The notes under the pieces are model-generated. The model was not told where the DNA came from. It worked only from the letters and a program-made list of their open reading frames with translations, and ran no database searches. Positions 1 to 6,472 of a stretch of DNA of 9,414 nt are shown piece after piece. The stretch is from CABHOJ01 sp965649545. GTDB taxonomy: Bacteria > Pseudomonadota > Gammaproteobacteria > Burkholderiales > Methylophilaceae. The position numbers and the translations under genes are program-made. The stretch is from NCBI GenBank assembly GCA_965649545.1, contig CBFGLF010000070.1, positions 1 through 9,414 on the forward strand, in the 5' to 3' direction. The number at the start of each line of letters is the position of its first letter. The first letter of the stretch is position 1.

Positions 1-392
1 AGATGATCCGCCCGTTCCGGGCCGAGACGCTGCGCTATGGGCATTACTCGGTCGCTGGCGAGTTCGTCTACGACCATCCGTTCCAGTGGGGTAGCAAGCG
101 CACTGGCCCCGACCTGGCGCGTGTCGGCGGGCGCTACAGCGACGACTGGCATCGCATCCACCTGATCAACCCGCGTGACGTGGTACCGGAATCCATCATG
201 CCGGAGTACCCATGGCTAGAGAAGACGCTGGTCGATGCCGAAGCCATGCCATCCCATATGCGGGCCTTGCGTGCGGTCGGCGTGCCATACAGCGACGCGC
301 AGATCGCCGCGTCGGTAGCGGAGGTGAAGGGCAAGACCGAGATGGAAGCCATGATCGCCTACCTGCAGATGCTCGGTACCACGCTCAAATAG
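1..392 (+). CDS. ccoO: cbb3-type cytochrome c oxidase subunit II (CcoO), 3' end only
   Basis: This is the C-terminal part (about 129 residues) of the membrane-anchored monohaem c-type subunit, which passes electrons to the catalytic subunit CcoN. The gene is cut by the left window edge. The reading frame is already open at base 1, and the methionine codon at 3 is internal, not the start. The visible protein begins with MIRPFRAETLRYGHYS, the conserved stretch that directly follows the CxxCH haem motif in CcoO, so that motif lies just outside the window. The segment SIMPEYPWL contains the expected axial methionine. Further CcoO-like stretches are QWGSKRTGPDLARVGG and the C-terminal MIAYLQMLGT. 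The TAG stop at 390-392 overlaps the ribosome binding site of ccoQ, consistent with one operon. The identification is firm; only the missing 5' part is unknown. Confidence 0.95.
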   Translation, partial: MIRPFRAETLRYGHYSVAGEFVYDHPFQWGSKRTGPDLARVGGRYSDDWHRIHLINPRDVVPESIMPEYPWLEKTLVDAEAMPSHMRALRAVGVPYSDAQIAASVAEVKGKTEMEAMIAYLQMLGTTLK

Positions 393-396
393 GAGG
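391..396 (+). promoter_or_regulatory. Ribosome binding site of ccoQ
   Basis: AGGAGG lies 4 bases before the ATG at 401 and overlaps the ccoO stop codon. It fixes the ccoQ start at 401. An in-frame upstream ATG at 212, deep inside ccoO, has no such support. Confidence 0.75.
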
Positions 397-400
397 CCAT

Positions 401-538
401 ATGGATATCAACACATTACGTGCGCTCGTCACCGTCGCCAGCTTCGCCGTGTTCATCGGCATCGTGGTCTGGGCCTGGCGCCGCCGCAACACGCAGGATT
501 TTCGCCAGGCAGCGAATCTGCCGTTTGAAGAAGAATAG
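401..538 (+). CDS. ccoQ: cbb3-type cytochrome c oxidase subunit CcoQ
   Basis: This is a 45-residue protein of the CcoQ/FixQ family, the small non-haem subunit that stabilises the cbb3 complex, notably the association of CcoP with the CcoNO core. It has one membrane helix at about residues 8-26 (LALVTVASFAV region into IGIVVWAW), followed by a basic RRR cluster and a polar tail ending NLPFEEE, a typical CcoQ ending. The usual length is about 45-60 residues. The start at 401 is set by the AGGAGG just upstream. The gene sits between ccoO (8 bases upstream) and ccoP (9 bases downstream), the standard ccoNOQP position. The sequence itself carries little catalytic information; the call rests on size, topology, the C-terminal motif and position. 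Confidence 0.9.
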   Translation: MDINTLRALVTVASFAVFIGIVVWAWRRRNTQDFRQAANLPFEEE

Positions 539-547
539 GGAGTCAAC

Positions 548-1528
548 ATGAGCGATTTCGTCAGCAATTTCTGGCCGGTGTTCATCACCCTGGTGACGCT
601 GGGAGGTATCTACGGCTGTGCCTGGCTGTTGTGGAAGACCAGCAAGGTCAAGGTCATCAAGGGTGGCGACGGCACCAGTGGCCACGTCTGGGACGGCGAT
701 CTGCGGGAGATGAACAATCCCTTGCCTAAATGGTGGGTCTGGCTGTTCGTCATCACCATCGTCTTTTCCCTGATCTACCTGGCGGCTTATCCGGGTTTGG
801 GGCATTACGCAGGCAAGCTGGGCTGGACCCAGGTCGGGCAATACGAGGATGAGGTGAAGGCCGCCAACGCCTCGCTGGAACCGCTGTATGCCAGGTATGC
901 GGCCATGGATGTAGCGACCCTGGCCAAGGATAGCGAAGCCAAGGGCATCGGCGAGCGCCTGTTCATGAACAACTGTGCGCAGTGCCATGGTTCGGACGCG
1001 CGCGGCAGTCGCGGTTTCCCTAACCTGACCGACCACGACTGGCTGCATGGCGGCGCACCGGAGAACATCAGGCAGACCATCGCCGCCGGGCGCATGGGCA
1101 TGATGCCGCCGATGGCAGCCGCAGTCGGCACGGATGAGGATGTGAAGAACGTCGCCCATTATGTGCTGAGCCTCTCGGGTAGCGAACATGAAGCGGCACG
1201 CGCCGGGCTGGGCAAGGACAAGTTCATGGTCTGCGCCGCCTGCCACGGGGCGGAAGGCAAGGGCAACCCCATGATGGGCGCGCCTAATCTCAGCGACAAC
1301 ATCTGGCTGCACGGTAGCGGTGAGCAGGCCATCATCGACCGTATCAAGCAGGGCAAGACCAACCAGATGCCTGCCTGGAGCAGCAAGTTCACCGAAGCGC
1401 AGATCCATGTGCTGACCGCCTACGTCTGGGGTCTTTCCAATCAGGATAGCCATGCCGCCAGCAGCGAGAAGGCGGAGAAAGCCGCGGAGAAAGACAGCGA
1501 AGAGGACGGTAGTGACCGACGCGAATAG
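548..1528 (+). CDS. ccoP: cbb3-type cytochrome c oxidase subunit III, dihaem cytochrome CcoP
   Basis: This is a 326-residue membrane-anchored dihaem c-type cytochrome that takes electrons from soluble cytochromes or the bc1 complex and passes them towards CcoO/CcoN on the periplasmic side. Two N-terminal hydrophobic segments are visible at about residues 8-30 and 62-82. The conserved HVWDGDLREMNNPLPKWW loop, the CcoP N-terminal signature, lies between them. Two cytochrome c domains follow, with haem motifs CAQCH (143-147) and CAACH (229-233). Candidate axial methionines are in GMMPP (about 185-186) and NQMPAW (274). The last 25 residues form a highly charged Lys/Glu tail with no recognised role. 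The start at 548 has an AGGGAG 5 bases upstream. The 3' end overlaps ccoG by 17 bases. Length and architecture are normal for CcoP. Confidence 0.97.
   Translation: MSDFVSNFWPVFITLVTLGGIYGCAWLLWKTSKVKVIKGGDGTSGHVWDGDLREMNNPLPKWWVWLFVITIVFSLIYLAAYPGLGHYAGKLGWTQVGQYEDEVKAANASLEPLYARYAAMDVATLAKDSEAKGIGERLFMNNCAQCHGSDARGSRGFPNLTDHDWLHGGAPENIRQTIAAGRMGMMPPMAAAVGTDEDVKNVAHYVLSLSGSEHEAARAGLGKDKFMVCAACHGAEGKGNPMMGAPNLSDNIWLHGSGEQAIIDRIKQGKTNQMPAWSSKFTEAQIHVLTAYVWGLSNQDSHAASSEKAEKAAEKDSEEDGSDRRE
1501..1505 (+). promoter_or_regulatory. Ribosome binding site of ccoG supporting a GTG start
   Basis: AGAGG inside the end of ccoP lies 6 bases before GTG at 1512. It supports starting CcoG there and not at the upstream in-frame ATG at 1452. 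That longer version would add an arginine-rich stretch that is only the frame-shifted image of the charged CcoP tail. Confidence 0.6.
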
Positions 1529-2951
1529 CACGGTCAGCACAGTGGCGACCACGACCGAAGAGGCCGTGGTCTCGCTCTACGCCTCGCAGGCCAAGGTTTA
1601 CCCGCGCAGTGTCTCCGGTTTCTTCAGCCGCTGGCGCTGGCTGGTGATCTGGGCGACGCAGCTCTTCTTCTACGGCATGCCCTGGATCGACTGGGGCCAG
1701 CGTCAGGCCTTGCTGTTCGACCTCGAAGCCAAGCGCTTCTTCATCTTCGGCCTGGTGCTGTATCCGCAGGACCTGATCTACCTAACGGCCCTGCTCATCA
1801 TCAGCGCCATGTCGCTGTTCCTGTTCACGGCCGTCGCCGGGCGCCTCTGGTGCGGCTATGCCTGTCCGCAGACGGTCTACACCGAGATCTTCCTCTGGAT
1901 CGAGAAACAGCTGGAAGGCGACCGCGCCGCCCGCATGAAGCTCGATGCGGCGCCCTGGTCGATGAAGAAAGTCATGAAGAAAGGCGGCAAGCAGACGATC
2001 TGGATCGCGGTTGCGCTGTGGACCGGCTTCACCTTCGTCGGCTACTTCACGCCCATCCGCGAGCTAGCTGGCGCGGTCACGGCTTTCAGTCTTGGGCCCT
2101 GGGAGACCTTCTGGATCCTGTTCTACGGCTTTGCCACTTACGGCAACGCCGGCTTCATGCGCGAACAGGTTTGCAAATATATGTGCCCTTATGCGCGCTT
2201 CCAGAGCGCCATGTTCGATGCCGACACCATGATCGTGACCTACGACGAACAACGCGGCGAGCCGCGCGGCAGTCGCTCACGCAAGACCGACGAGGCGGCA
2301 CTCGGGTTAGGGTCGTGCGTCGATTGCAGCCTCTGCGTACAGGTCTGCCCGACGGGTATCGATATCCGTGAGGGTCTGCAATACGAGTGCATCGGCTGCG
2401 GGGCCTGCGCCGACGTCTGTGACAGCGTGATGGACAAGATGGGCTACGCCAAAGGCCTCATTCGCTATTCCACCCAGAACGGCATCGCGCATGGCTGGAG
2501 CCGCAACCAGATGTTGAAGCGCATCCTGCGTCCGCGCGTGCTGATCTATAACGGCATCCTTTTGCTGCTGGGGCTGAGCCTGCTGGCGAGCCTGTGGCTA
2601 CGGGATTCGTTCCGCGTCGACGTTATTCGCGACCGCGCGATCATGAGCCGGCTGGTCGAAGGCGGGCAGGTGGAGAACGTCTATCGCCTGCAGATCATGA
2701 ATGCCAGCGAAGAGGCGCAATCCTACCGCTTGCACGCTACCGGGCTGGCCGACCTGCAACTCATGACGGACGCCGGCGACGCGGATGGCGCCATCCAGGT
2801 GGCGGGGGCGGCATCGCGCTGGGTATCGTTGCGGCTGCGTATCCCCGATGGGTCGATCGCGCCGGGTTCCCACCCGGTGATGTTCGAGATCAACAACCTG
2901 CAAACGGGCGAACTAGTGCAGGAACGGTCCGTATTTTTAATGTCGCGCTGA
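1512..2951 (+). CDS. ccoG: cbb3 oxidase assembly protein CcoG (FixG), polyferredoxin-like cupric reductase
   Basis: This is a 479-residue membrane iron-sulphur protein of the CcoG/FixG/RdxA family. In Rhodobacter CcoG has been shown to reduce Cu(II) to Cu(I) for loading the binuclear centre of cbb3 oxidase. Residues are numbered from the GTG start. The N-terminus contains LYASQAKVYPRSVSGFF, a family signature. Membrane segments are at about 41-60, 78-110, 162-180, 198-212 and 345-363. The cysteine motifs CGYACP (114, 118) and CKYMCP (221, 225) are followed by two 4Fe-4S ferredoxin motifs with cysteines at 269, 272, 275, 279 and 293, 296, 299, 303. The C-terminal ~110 residues form the periplasmic FixG-type beta domain. 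The gene overlaps ccoP by 17 bases, suggesting coupled translation. The start is inferred from the AGAGG site and overlap size; the in-frame ATG at 1452 is the alternative. Confidence 0.95.
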   Translation: MTDANSTVSTVATTTEEAVVSLYASQAKVYPRSVSGFFSRWRWLVIWATQLFFYGMPWIDWGQRQALLFDLEAKRFFIFGLVLYPQDLIYLTALLIISAMSLFLFTAVAGRLWCGYACPQTVYTEIFLWIEKQLEGDRAARMKLDAAPWSMKKVMKKGGKQTIWIAVALWTGFTFVGYFTPIRELAGAVTAFSLGPWETFWILFYGFATYGNAGFMREQVCKYMCPYARFQSAMFDADTMIVTYDEQRGEPRGSRSRKTDEAALGLGSCVDCSLCVQVCPTGIDIREGLQYECIGCGACADVCDSVMDKMGYAKGLIRYSTQNGIAHGWSRNQMLKRILRPRVLIYNGILLLLGLSLLASLWLRDSFRVDVIRDRAIMSRLVEGGQVENVYRLQIMNASEEAQSYRLHATGLADLQLMTDAGDADGAIQVAGAASRWVSLRLRIPDGSIAPGSHPVMFEINNLQTGELVQERSVFLMSR

Positions 2952-2981
2952 TCCATCGGCGCAAGCAACAGGAGGCTGGAG

Positions 2982-3275
2982 ATGCAAGCATTGGAGCAAG
3001 GGACGACAGGCGAAGTGCAGCAGGAGGCGATGGATGACAAGCCCTGGTGGGCCTACGGCTACGTCTGGCTGATCCTCGCTGGGCCGACGGCAGTGATCGC
3101 GGCCGGTGCCGTTACGGTGGTGCTGGCGGCGAGTGCGCCGGACCCGGTGATCGACGACTATTACCGCAAGGGGATCGAGATCAACCAGCGACTGGATGCG
3201 GAAGCGAATGCCTTGGCGCCGGCCATGAAAGCCCGCAACCATGCGGCGACCGGGGTCGTGCCAGGCAAGCCTTGA
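2982..3275 (+). CDS. ccoH: Short FixH/CcoH-like membrane protein
   Basis: This is a 97-residue protein resembling the N-terminal half of FixH/CcoH, a single-span assembly factor of cbb3 oxidase. After a polar N-terminus comes PWWAYGYVWLILAGP and one membrane helix at about residues 24-50. The conserved FixH juxtamembrane motif DDYYRKGIEIN follows at 58-68, then a short tail. Longer FixH proteins (about 150-170 residues) carry a periplasmic beta domain that is missing here; short forms seem common in betaproteobacteria, from memory. The start at 2982 has AGGAGG with 6-base spacing. An alternative ATG at 3030 has AGGAGG only 2 bases away, too close to be favoured. The gene lies 30 bases after ccoG, as expected for ccoH, but no ccoI or ccoS follows. 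The family call is good; the exact role is by analogy. Confidence 0.85.
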   Translation: MQALEQGTTGEVQQEAMDDKPWWAYGYVWLILAGPTAVIAAGAVTVVLAASAPDPVIDDYYRKGIEINQRLDAEANALAPAMKARNHAATGVVPGKP

Positions 3276-3291
3276 TTGCGATGGAAGCCGC

Positions 3292-4011
3292 CTAGAAACA
3301 GGTGTCGGGGTTGAAGACCTTCTTCAGGGCATCAGGGTCGAGGATACGCACATAGCGTTGCTTGACCTCGATGATGCCGTCTTCGGAGAAACGCGAGAAC
3401 GCGCGGCTGACGGTCTCGAGCTTGAGCCCGAGATAACTGCCGATCTCTTCACGCGTCATGCGCAACACCATCTCCGATTGCGAGAAGCCGCGGGCATGCA
3501 GGCGTTGCACCAGATTGAGCAGGAAAGCCGCCAGGCGCTCCTCGGCGCGCATGTTGCCGAGCAGCATCATGACGCCGTTCTCGCGTACGATCTCGCGGCT
3601 CATGATCTTGTGCACATGGCGCTGCAGCACGGGGAATTCACGCGACAACTCCTCGACGTTGGCGAACGGCATCACGCAGACTTCGGCGTCTTCCAGCGCG
3701 ATGGCGTTACAGCTGTGGCGGTCGCTGACGATGCCGTCGAGCCCGATGATCTCGCCCGCCATCTGGAAGCCGGTGACCTGCTCGCGGCCATCCTCGCTGG
3801 AGACCGAAGTCTTGAAGAAACCGGTGCGGATGGCGTAGAGCGAGGTGAACTCCTCACCGCTGCTGAACAGGCGCTCGCCTTGCTTGACGCGGCGGCGGGT
3901 GGCGACCACTTCATCCAGCCGTTGCAGGTCGTCAGGATTGAAGCCCACCGGCATGCACAGCTCGCGCAGATTGCAATTGGAACAAGCGACTTTGATGGCT
4001 TCTGGGGTCAT
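3292..4011 (-). CDS. fnr: Fnr-type oxygen-sensing transcriptional regulator
   Basis: This is a CRP/FNR-family global regulator that binds DNA as a dimer when its [4Fe-4S] cluster is intact at low oxygen. Starting at 4011 gives 239 residues. The cluster ligands are C10, C13 and C19 (ACSNCNLRELC) plus the central cysteine C101 (RHSCNA). The cyclic-nucleotide-binding-like beta roll and a long dimer helix (HKIMSREIVRENG region, then AEERLAAFLLNL) follow. The helix-turn-helix is MTREEIGSYLGLKLETVSRAF, with E, S and R of ETVSR matching the Fnr recognition residues for TTGAT half-sites. In-frame alternative starts are ATG at 4086 (weak AGGG upstream) and 4140. The 25 codons between 4086 and 4011 have only 9 G/C third positions, unlike the body of the gene, and family members often begin MTPEAIKVAC. 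It is convergent with the cbb3 operon, 16 bases apart, and divergent from hemN. Confidence 0.94.
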   Translation of the reverse strand: MTPEAIKVACSNCNLRELCMPVGFNPDDLQRLDEVVATRRRVKQGERLFSSGEEFTSLYAIRTGFFKTSVSSEDGREQVTGFQMAGEIIGLDGIVSDRHSCNAIALEDAEVCVMPFANVEELSREFPVLQRHVHKIMSREIVRENGVMMLLGNMRAEERLAAFLLNLVQRLHARGFSQSEMVLRMTREEIGSYLGLKLETVSRAFSRFSEDGIIEVKQRYVRILDPDALKKVFNPDTCF

Positions 4012-4116
4012 ATCTCGGGCAGAAAGTGGATCTTCGTCCAAGCATACTGCTTTTGAATCTTCATGAATAGCGATGATGTCGAACATGGCGGGCCCTGTGC
4101 TGGATGCGGGTATCGA

Positions 4117-4165
4117 TGGCTGGATTGTCCCCGAAACCATGTTCGGCGCACTTGATTTACATCAA
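4117..4165 (-). promoter_or_regulatory. Putative Fnr-responsive promoter of fnr (autoregulation)
   Basis: If the Fnr box at 4152-4165 is centred at -41.5, the -10 hexamer of the leftward promoter falls exactly at 4124-4129, which reads GACAAT on the minus strand (4 of 6 matches to TATAAT). Transcription would start near 4117. This would put the ATG at 4140 upstream of the transcript start and leave the starts at 4086 or 4011. Whether Fnr activates or represses here cannot be told from sequence. Confidence 0.4.
4152..4165. promoter_or_regulatory. Perfect Fnr box between fnr and hemN
   Basis: TTGATTTACATCAA is an exact match to the Fnr consensus TTGAT-N4-ATCAA. It lies in the divergent fnr-hemN intergenic region, 75 bases before the hemN ATG. 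On the hemN side, centring at -41.5 puts CAAAGT (4188-4193, 3 of 6 matches) at -10 and a transcript start near 4200, about 40 bases before hemN. Anaerobic hemN genes are known Fnr/Anr targets in gammaproteobacteria, so control of hemN is the most likely role. It could serve both genes. Confidence 0.85.
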
Positions 4166-4240
4166 TGAAAATTCTCCCTGCTACGGGCAAAGTGAGCAGC
4201 ATCCGCGAGCGTCTGGCTCCATCATCCGTGAGAATCTTCG

Positions 4241-5644
4241 ATGAATACCGAGACATTGAAACAACCTGGCGTGGCGCTGCCGAAGGACCTCTTGAGCCGC
4301 TTCGATATCCCGGGGCCACGTTATACCTCCTATCCGACGGCTGACCGCTTCGTCGAAGCCTTCAACGAGGACGCTTACCGCCAGGCCCTGGAGCAACGCC
4401 GTGTCGGCGGACTGGCCTTACCCCTGTCGTTGTATGTGCATATCCCGTTCTGCGAATCGCTGTGCTTCTATTGCGCATGCAACAAGATCGTCACCAAGCG
4501 CCATGAACGCAGCCGCGAATACCTGCGCTACCTGAGCCGAGAGGTCGATCTGCATGTCGCGCAGATCGGCAGTGGGCAGGCGATCTCCCAGCTGCACCTG
4601 GGCGGCGGCTCGCCGACCTTCTTCAACGACGACGAACTGGCCGAGCTGATGACCATGCTGCGCCGGGCCTTCGTTTTCGACCCGGCAGGCGAGTATTCCA
4701 TCGAGGTCGATCCACGCACGGTGGATGCCGCACGTTTGGCGCATCTGCACGCACTGGGCTTCAACCGCCTCAGTTTCGGCGTGCAGGATTTCGACGAGGA
4801 AGTGCAAAAGGCCGTGCATCGCGTGCAGCCTGCCGAGCAGGTCTTTGCGCTGGTACAGGAAGCGCGCAGACTGGGCTTCCACTCGATCAACGCCGATCTC
4901 ATCTACGGTCTGCCCAAGCAGACGCCGGAATCCTTCGAGCGCACCTTGCAGACCATGGCGAAGATGCGGCCAGACCGCATCGCCCTCTATGCCTACGCGC
5001 ATCTGCCCGAGCGCTTCAAGCCGCAGCGCCGCATCCACGATGCCGACCTGCCGCCAGCGGCGTCCAAGGTGCTCATGCTGTCCGAGGCCATCGCCAAGTT
5101 CATCAGCGCAGGTTACGTCTACATCGGCATGGACCACTTCGCCCTGCCGAACGACGCCTTGGCCGTGGCCAAGCGTCAGGGGCGACTGCACCGCAATTTC
5201 CAGGGCTACAGCACCCATGCCGATTGCGACCTCATCGGTCTCGGCGTGTCTGCGATCGGCCGCATCGGCGCGACCTACAGCCAGAACGCCAAGACCCTGG
5301 AAGACTATTACGACAAGCTCGATCACGGGCATTTCCCGGTCGTGCGTGGCCTCGCGTTGTCGCGTGACGACATGGTGCGTCGTGCGGTGATCATGGCCCT
5401 GATGTGCCAGGGCCGCGTGCAGTTCGAATCCATCGAGCTCGCCTTCATGGTCGACTTCAAGACCTATTTCGCGGTCGAGCTGAAAGCCCTGGAAGACCTG
5501 GCCGGCACCGGAATCCTCGAAGTCGAGGAGGGGGCCATCCAGGTCACCAGCACCGGCTGGTTCTTCGTGCGTGCCATCGCCATGCTGTTCGACCGCTACC
5601 TGCAACTCGACCGCAACCGCGCACGCTTTTCGCGCATCATCTAG
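4241..5644 (+). CDS. hemN: Oxygen-independent coproporphyrinogen III oxidase (dehydrogenase) HemN
   Basis: This is a 467-residue cytoplasmic radical SAM enzyme that oxidatively decarboxylates coproporphyrinogen III to protoporphyrinogen IX without oxygen, using S-adenosylmethionine. The HemN-specific PGPRYTSYPTADRF motif is at about residues 24-37. The radical SAM cluster motif CESLCFYCAC gives C71, C75 and C78, with the extra HemN cysteine C80. HLGGGSPTFF (about 119-128) is the SAM-binding glycine motif. Downstream RLSFGVQDFDEEVQKAVHR and NADLIYGLPKQT are standard, and the HemN C-terminal domain is complete (GLGVSAIGRIG, then the helical end). Length matches true HemN (about 455-470), not the shorter HemW. 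The start at 4241 has only a weak GTGAGA upstream but gives the expected N-terminus. The gene is preceded by an Fnr box and followed after 9 bases by a membrane protein gene, so the two are probably co-transcribed. Confidence 0.96.
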   Translation: MNTETLKQPGVALPKDLLSRFDIPGPRYTSYPTADRFVEAFNEDAYRQALEQRRVGGLALPLSLYVHIPFCESLCFYCACNKIVTKRHERSREYLRYLSREVDLHVAQIGSGQAISQLHLGGGSPTFFNDDELAELMTMLRRAFVFDPAGEYSIEVDPRTVDAARLAHLHALGFNRLSFGVQDFDEEVQKAVHRVQPAEQVFALVQEARRLGFHSINADLIYGLPKQTPESFERTLQTMAKMRPDRIALYAYAHLPERFKPQRRIHDADLPPAASKVLMLSEAIAKFISAGYVYIGMDHFALPNDALAVAKRQGRLHRNFQGYSTHADCDLIGLGVSAIGRIGATYSQNAKTLEDYYDKLDHGHFPVVRGLALSRDDMVRRAVIMALMCQGRVQFESIELAFMVDFKTYFAVELKALEDLAGTGILEVEEGAIQVTSTGWFFVRAIAMLFDRYLQLDRNRARFSRII

Positions 5645-5653
5645 GCAGCCGTT

Positions 5654-6328
5654 TTGGCGCTCCAGACCTCACTGGCATTGACCGCGCTATTCATGGGCCT
5701 CGCTGGCGGTCCGCACTGCGTGGCCATGTGCGGACCGGCCTGCGGCGCCCTAAAATCCACGCCGGAATCTCCCTTCCTGCCAGCCCTGTTCCATGGTGGC
5801 AGGCTCATCGGCTACGCCTCGCTGGGTGCGGTCGCCGCTGCCTCGGTCGGCGGACTCGCCTGGTTCAGCGACCAGACCCTGGCATTGAAGCCGGTGTGGA
5901 CCTTCTTCCATGTGGCGATCCTGTGCTGGGGCATCGTGTTACTGGCGACCGCGCGACAACCGCAATGGGCAGACCGCTACGGGCGGCAGATCTGGCGATG
6001 GGCACGCAAAAGCACTTCGACTTCGACCGGCGCCCTGGCCAGCGGCATCAGCTGGGCGCTCATGCCATGCGGCTTGCTGTATTCGGCACTGATGATCGCG
6101 GCATTGAACGCCAACGCGGTCGGCGGCGCCGTGACCATGGGGGCGTTCGCCCTCGGTACGACGCTGTCGCTGCTGCTGGCGCCCTGGCTATGGTTGCGTA
6201 TTCGCCAGGGCAAGCTAGGCCTGCACGAATCGACAGGGATGCGCCTCGCGGGCCTGCTTCTGGTGGTCGCGGCAGGCTGGGCGATCTGGATGGACCTGAC
6301 CCACGGTATCAAGATCTGGTGTCAGTGA
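5654..6328 (+). CDS. TauE/SafE-like (COG2836-type) membrane protein next to hemN
   Basis: This is a 224-residue inner-membrane protein of the sulfite exporter TauE/SafE-like family that is habitually found near cbb3, hemN and fnr genes. About six membrane segments are visible, near residues 2-18, 50-72, 80-100, 129-150, 155-182 and 196-214. Two membrane-embedded motifs face each other in the repeat: GGPHCVAMCGPAC (H21, C22, C26, C30) and WALMPCGLLYSA (C139), which resemble thiol or metal sites of DsbD-like transporters. The family name suggests sulfite export, but the neighbourhood argues for a metal (copper) or thiol role in cytochrome oxidase maturation; neither is shown by the sequence. 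The start is TTG at 5654, 9 bases after the hemN stop, with a weak AGGCAG before it. A later ATG at 5693 would cut into the first helix, so TTG is preferred. Confidence 0.85.
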   Translation: MALQTSLALTALFMGLAGGPHCVAMCGPACGALKSTPESPFLPALFHGGRLIGYASLGAVAAASVGGLAWFSDQTLALKPVWTFFHVAILCWGIVLLATARQPQWADRYGRQIWRWARKSTSTSTGALASGISWALMPCGLLYSALMIAALNANAVGGAVTMGAFALGTTLSLLLAPWLWLRIRQGKLGLHESTGMRLAGLLLVVAAGWAIWMDLTHGIKIWCQ

Positions 6329-6400
6329 GGTTCACGCGGCTTCGCTGATCCAGCTGCACCGACACATCCGTCAACCCTATAACATCCTATCAGTTGGCAT

Positions 6401-6428
6401 AAAAAAGCCCCTGCATCGCTACAGGGGC
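6401..6428 (-). terminator. Intrinsic terminator of ompW
   Basis: On the minus strand a 7-bp perfect stem (GCCCCTG at 6407-6413 pairing with CAGGGGC at 6422-6428) with an 8-base loop is followed by six T residues (6406-6401). It ends ompW transcription about 45 bases after the ompW stop. The plus-strand reading lacks a T-tract, so it does not clearly terminate the hemN unit. Confidence 0.85.
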
Positions 6429-6472
6429 CAGGGAGGAGATCGGCGCTGTGGACACCGACCTGGAGAAACGCC

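Noticed and set aside
416..1552. Long minus-strand open frame of 378 codons opposite ccoQ and ccoP
   Set aside because: It is a high-GC mirror of ccoP, rich in His, Gly and Asp with no recognisable domain. The plus strand has unmistakable haem motifs and ribosome binding sites.
3241..4056. Plus-strand open frame of 271 codons opposite fnr
   Set aside because: It overlaps the end of the fixH-like gene and lies entirely antisense to a clear Fnr protein. The composition is artefact-like.
4418..5605. Minus-strand open frame of 395 codons opposite hemN
   Set aside because: The hemN frame has all the radical SAM motifs, and the antisense product looks like a typical antisense artefact of GC-rich coding DNA.
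5404..6348. Plus-strand open frame of 314 codons across the hemN end and the membrane protein gene
   Set aside because: It is in another frame of two recognised genes, rich in Arg and Pro, and has no family features.
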